IMG/VR virus record: IMGVR_UViG_3300007542_000242
Location: 1-21,141 of that record
Origin: a virus
Reading direction: 5' to 3' (one strand)
DNA length: 21,141 nucleotides
Shown here: positions 19,284-21,141 of the stretch, one piece after another
How positions within the stretch are numbered: position 1 is the stretch's first letter
How the letters are laid out: each line of letters begins with the position of its first letter
The notes under the pieces: model-generated
Databases searched by the model: none
Told to the model about the DNA's origin: nothing
The model's input: only the letters and a program-made list of their open reading frames with translations
Program-made: the position numbers and the translations under genes

Positions 19284-19944
19284 CTCGATGGGGTCAGACC
19301 TCAGTGTGGTAAATGCTGCAAGGGTTTCCTTCGGCAAGAAGCACGAAGAGTTTGATGAGGACAAGGACACCAAGCTCATCCACTACCTTGCCAAGCACAA
19401 CCACAAGTCACCCTTCGGCCACTGCTTCGCCTCCTTCCACGTCAAGGCTCCTATCTTTGTGGCTCGACAGTTGGTGAAGCACAAGTTCCTCAGGTGGAAT
19501 GAGATCAGTCGTAGGTATGTAGACGAGGAGCCTGAGGTTTATGTTCCCGAAGTATGGCGGGGTAAGTCTGAGAATAAGAAGCAAGGGTCTTCCGGTAAAG
19601 TTTCTCTTGAAGATGTGAATTCAATCGGAGAAGAGTTCCAAGGATTCTTCGGAGAGAGTTCTTTACAAGACAGACTGGAAGCTAAGATAGAGGACGACTT
19701 CGAGGTTTACGATATTTTACTAAAGGCAGGAGTAGCTCCAGAGCAGGCTAGGATGGTACTCCCTGTGTCTCAGATGACAGAATGGTACTGGTCAGGATCA
19801 CTGGATGCTTTCGCTGACATGTGTAACCTACGCTGCAAGGAAGACACCCAATGGGAAACCAGACAGATTGCTAACCAGATTGACGAAGAGATGGGTAAAC
19901 TCTACCCGGTAGCATGGGAGGCTTTGAGAGCTTATGCTGATTGA
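19264..19944 (+). CDS. thyX: flavin-dependent thymidylate synthase ThyX
   Basis: Makes dTMP from dUMP using FAD/NADPH and methylene-tetrahydrofolate. 226 aa. The signature region R-Q-L-V-K-H-K-F-L-R-W-N-E-I-S-R-R-Y-V keeps N-E-x-S-x-R-Y, but the usual R-H-R is K-H-K and the first S is R, a variant I associate with phage enzymes. S-P-F-G-H-C near residue 50 and A-P-E-Q-A-R-M-V-L-P (about 160) are further ThyX hallmarks. Start at 19264 chosen, with AAAGGA seven bases upstream, over a TTG two codons earlier. Works with nrdJ to supply dTTP. Overlaps the next gene by 11 bases. Confidence 0.88.
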   Translation: MKATLIDSMGSDLSVVNAARVSFGKKHEEFDEDKDTKLIHYLAKHNHKSPFGHCFASFHVKAPIFVARQLVKHKFLRWNEISRRYVDEEPEVYVPEVWRGKSENKKQGSSGKVSLEDVNSIGEEFQGFFGESSLQDRLEAKIEDDFEVYDILLKAGVAPEQARMVLPVSQMTEWYWSGSLDAFADMCNLRCKEDTQWETRQIANQIDEEMGKLYPVAWEALRAYAD

Positions 19945-20326
19945 TAATATCTGGGATTCTAATCTATCCGATAAAATTAGAAAAGAAGCCTACAGCAGCC
20001 CACAGAAAAATATGAAGGATGCCATGGACGCTGTGAAAGTAAACAAACCCGGAAGAGTAGTCTACGTAGAGGGGGACAAGATTATGGAATACGAAGCACC
20101 TGACTATGATTATAAACCTCCCCACGAGAGACAGGTAGGAGGATCACACTATAAAGACTTGCCTATTCAACCCAGTGAGTTCATCAGGAAGAATGGACTA
20201 GGCTGGTACGAAGGGAATATCATCAAGTATACCTGTAGGTACAAACAAAAAAATGGCGCAGAGGACATCCGTAAGGTTATCCACTACGCCGAATTGTTGT
20301 TAGAAGAATTGGAGAGGGGGGCTTAG
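19934..20326 (+). CDS. DUF3310 protein
   Basis: 130 aa. C-terminal half has the DUF3310 pattern Q-V-G-G-S-H-Y-K-D-L-P-I-Q-P-S-E-F-I then G-N-I-I-K-Y-T-C-R-Y and E-D-I-R-K-V-I-H-Y-A-E-L-L. A DUF3310-like part occurs in T7 gp1.7, a nucleotide kinase, so a role in nucleotide metabolism fits with thyX and nrdJ next door. The N-terminal 60 residues are low in complexity and A/T-rich in codon use, without a match. Its stop codon lies in the loop of the terminator that closes the operon. Confidence 0.78.
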   Translation: MLIDNIWDSNLSDKIRKEAYSSPQKNMKDAMDAVKVNKPGRVVYVEGDKIMEYEAPDYDYKPPHERQVGGSHYKDLPIQPSEFIRKNGLGWYEGNIIKYTCRYKQKNGAEDIRKVIHYAELLLEELERGA

Positions 20327-20337
20327 GCTCCCTTTTT
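20317..20337 (+). terminator. intrinsic terminator ending the + operon
   Basis: GGGGGC (20317-20322), loop TTAG, GCTCCC (20327-20332) and TTTTT form a classic rho-independent terminator with one G-U pair. The stop codon of the DUF3310 gene (20324-20326) is in its loop. Read from the other strand there is no T-run, so it does not terminate the tail-fibre gene. Confidence 0.8.
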
Positions 20338-20339
20338 CT

Positions 20340-21141
20340 TTACGCTACCTTCCAGATTTTAATATCCGCATAGACTTCCACTTCACCTAGGTTGGACGGG
20401 TAGCCTAGGCCATTAGTGTTTGAAGTGTTAGAGCATCTATGTTGAAGCTCAAAGTTCTTGCTACCCGCAATAGTAACACGACCGGAGAGTTTAGAAGTAT
20501 TCCCGCAGAAGTCACCAGACGCTGCTCGTTCACTGAATCCAATAAGAGCCGTGGTGCTATCAGAAGTATTCCTGAGTCTGAGTTTATGTTCATTCGCCTG
20601 ATAGGCCGAGGCCTCTGCTTCTATATAGTAGGTACCAGCAGGAAGAGTGATGACACTAGATGCTACACTAGCACCAGAGATTTCACTGGTGAGAGCAGTA
20701 TTCAGAGTTCTCTTCTGCCAACTCCCCGAAGTAAAAGTGCCTCCTGCGGTATTAGCAGCCTTCTGGTCTTGAAGATGATACAGTGCCCCATTAAAACCGC
20801 TCGCTAAAATCTCCGCATCTACGTAGGCCTTAACACTCTGTTGACTAGGAATAGCAGTAGCACTATCCGAGGCCATGTCGTCCTCATCCTTGAAGTCAAG
20901 GAGAGCAGCAGTGGTAGCCGAGTCGAAGTAGGGAATCTTGTCTGTAGCCTGAGTGAGTCCACTAAGGTCATCAAGGATAGCATCCCAAGCCTGTACGTCT
21001 ACACCAATCTCCACTCCAAGGTTAGTGCGAGAGGTAGAAGCATCCGCCAGATCACTCAGGTTATTGGCGGCAAGCATATCACCAGTACCAGCACCAGTAG
21101 CACCCTTCTGCGCTACGAGTGCCCACTTTGCAGCAGCAAGA
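20340..21141 (-). CDS. tail fibre protein, C-terminal part (runs off window)
   Basis: The reading frame is open through the right edge, so the 5' end is missing; an internal methionine at 21077 is not the true start. The visible part has alanine-rich fibre repeats (L-A-A-A-K-W-A-L-V), a collagen-like G-A-T-G-A-G-T-G-D, the N-N-L-S-D-L-A-D-A-S-T-S-R-T-N-L-G linker of tail fibres, S-Q-Q-S-V-K-A-Y-V-D-A-E, then a beta-sandwich C-terminus (S-G-S-W-Q-K-R-T-L-N ... A-G-T-Y-Y-I-E-A-E-A ... I-K-I-W-K-V-A). That head would bind the host surface. It faces the replication operon and marks the structural gene cluster on the other strand. Confidence 0.85.
   Translation of the reverse strand, partial: LAAAKWALVAQKGATGAGTGDMLAANNLSDLADASTSRTNLGVEIGVDVQAWDAILDDLSGLTQATDKIPYFDSATTAALLDFKDEDDMASDSATAIPSQQSVKAYVDAEILASGFNGALYHLQDQKAANTAGGTFTSGSWQKRTLNTALTSEISGASVASSVITLPAGTYYIEAEASAYQANEHKLRLRNTSDSTTALIGFSERAASGDFCGNTSKLSGRVTIAGSKNFELQHRCSNTSNTNGLGYPSNLGEVEVYADIKIWKVA

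Noticed and set aside
20439-20807. 122-aa + strand frame opposite the tail fibre
   Set aside because: The minus frame has clear tail-fibre features and continues to the window edge; this is its shadow.

Overview
The window is part of the genome of a tailed bacteriophage. It is almost wall-to-wall small genes on the + strand, mostly joined by 1-20 base stop/start overlaps. A T7-type replication set (primase-helicase, family A DNA polymerase, gp2.5-like ssDNA-binding protein) sits beside phage nucleotide-metabolism genes, and a tail-fibre gene lies on the opposite strand at the right edge. B12-dependent ribonucleotide reductase, ThyX, DUF3310, MazG-like and CobS/CobT-like AAA+/vWA genes together resemble aquatic or marine phages of proteobacteria. 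The host cannot be fixed from the sequence. No integrase, lysis or capsid gene is in view.

Layout. 1-611: no gene, but densely foldable DNA that looks like a large structured RNA ending in a hairpin over the first start codon. 612-2367: small unknown genes, an exact 41-base hairpin repeat before two of them, and a GC-rich mini-gene flanked by 17-base direct repeats. 2376-2451: tRNA-Arg(UCU) with encoded CCA. 2471-4752: a string of overlapping micro-genes. 4749-8119: a MoxR/CobS-like AAA+ ATPase and a CobT-like vWA protein that also carries an HExxH motif. 8116-13065: zinc-ribbon mini-protein, primase-helicase and DNA polymerase, with micro-genes set between and inside them. 13055-16385: SSB, Cas4/RecB-like nuclease, small PD-(D/E)XK-type nuclease, metallophosphoesterase and MazG-like protein. 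16382-20326: class II ribonucleotide reductase, exported trypsin-like protease, ThyX and DUF3310 protein, closed by an intrinsic terminator. 20340-21141 (-): the 3' part of a tail-fibre gene running off the window.

The most unusual feature is a family of nine micro-proteins (56-71 residues) ending in I-P-K-E-Y-x or a close variant. They occur at 2874-3276, 8283-8471, 9943-10298, 11137-11522 and 12557-12906. The codons for P-K-E-Y contain a Shine-Dalgarno sequence (CCTAAGGAGTAY), and in most members the following gene starts on the stop codon. Each unit therefore carries the ribosome-binding site for whatever follows it, like a portable translation cassette. Two of them sit inside the DNA polymerase gene, splitting it into an exonuclease half (10295-11158) and a polymerase half (11519-12541), and the second half starts from the cassette's embedded site. 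The peptide is kept even where the embedded site is degraded, so the motif looks selected or inherited at protein level too.

How the genes work together: primase-helicase, split polymerase, SSB and the nucleases would copy and process phage DNA. RNR, ThyX, the DUF3310 protein and the MazG-like enzyme would supply and clean the nucleotide pool. The tRNA-Arg would serve the AGA/AGG codons that are frequent in these genes. The AAA+/vWA pair probably forms a remodelling machine whose target is unknown.
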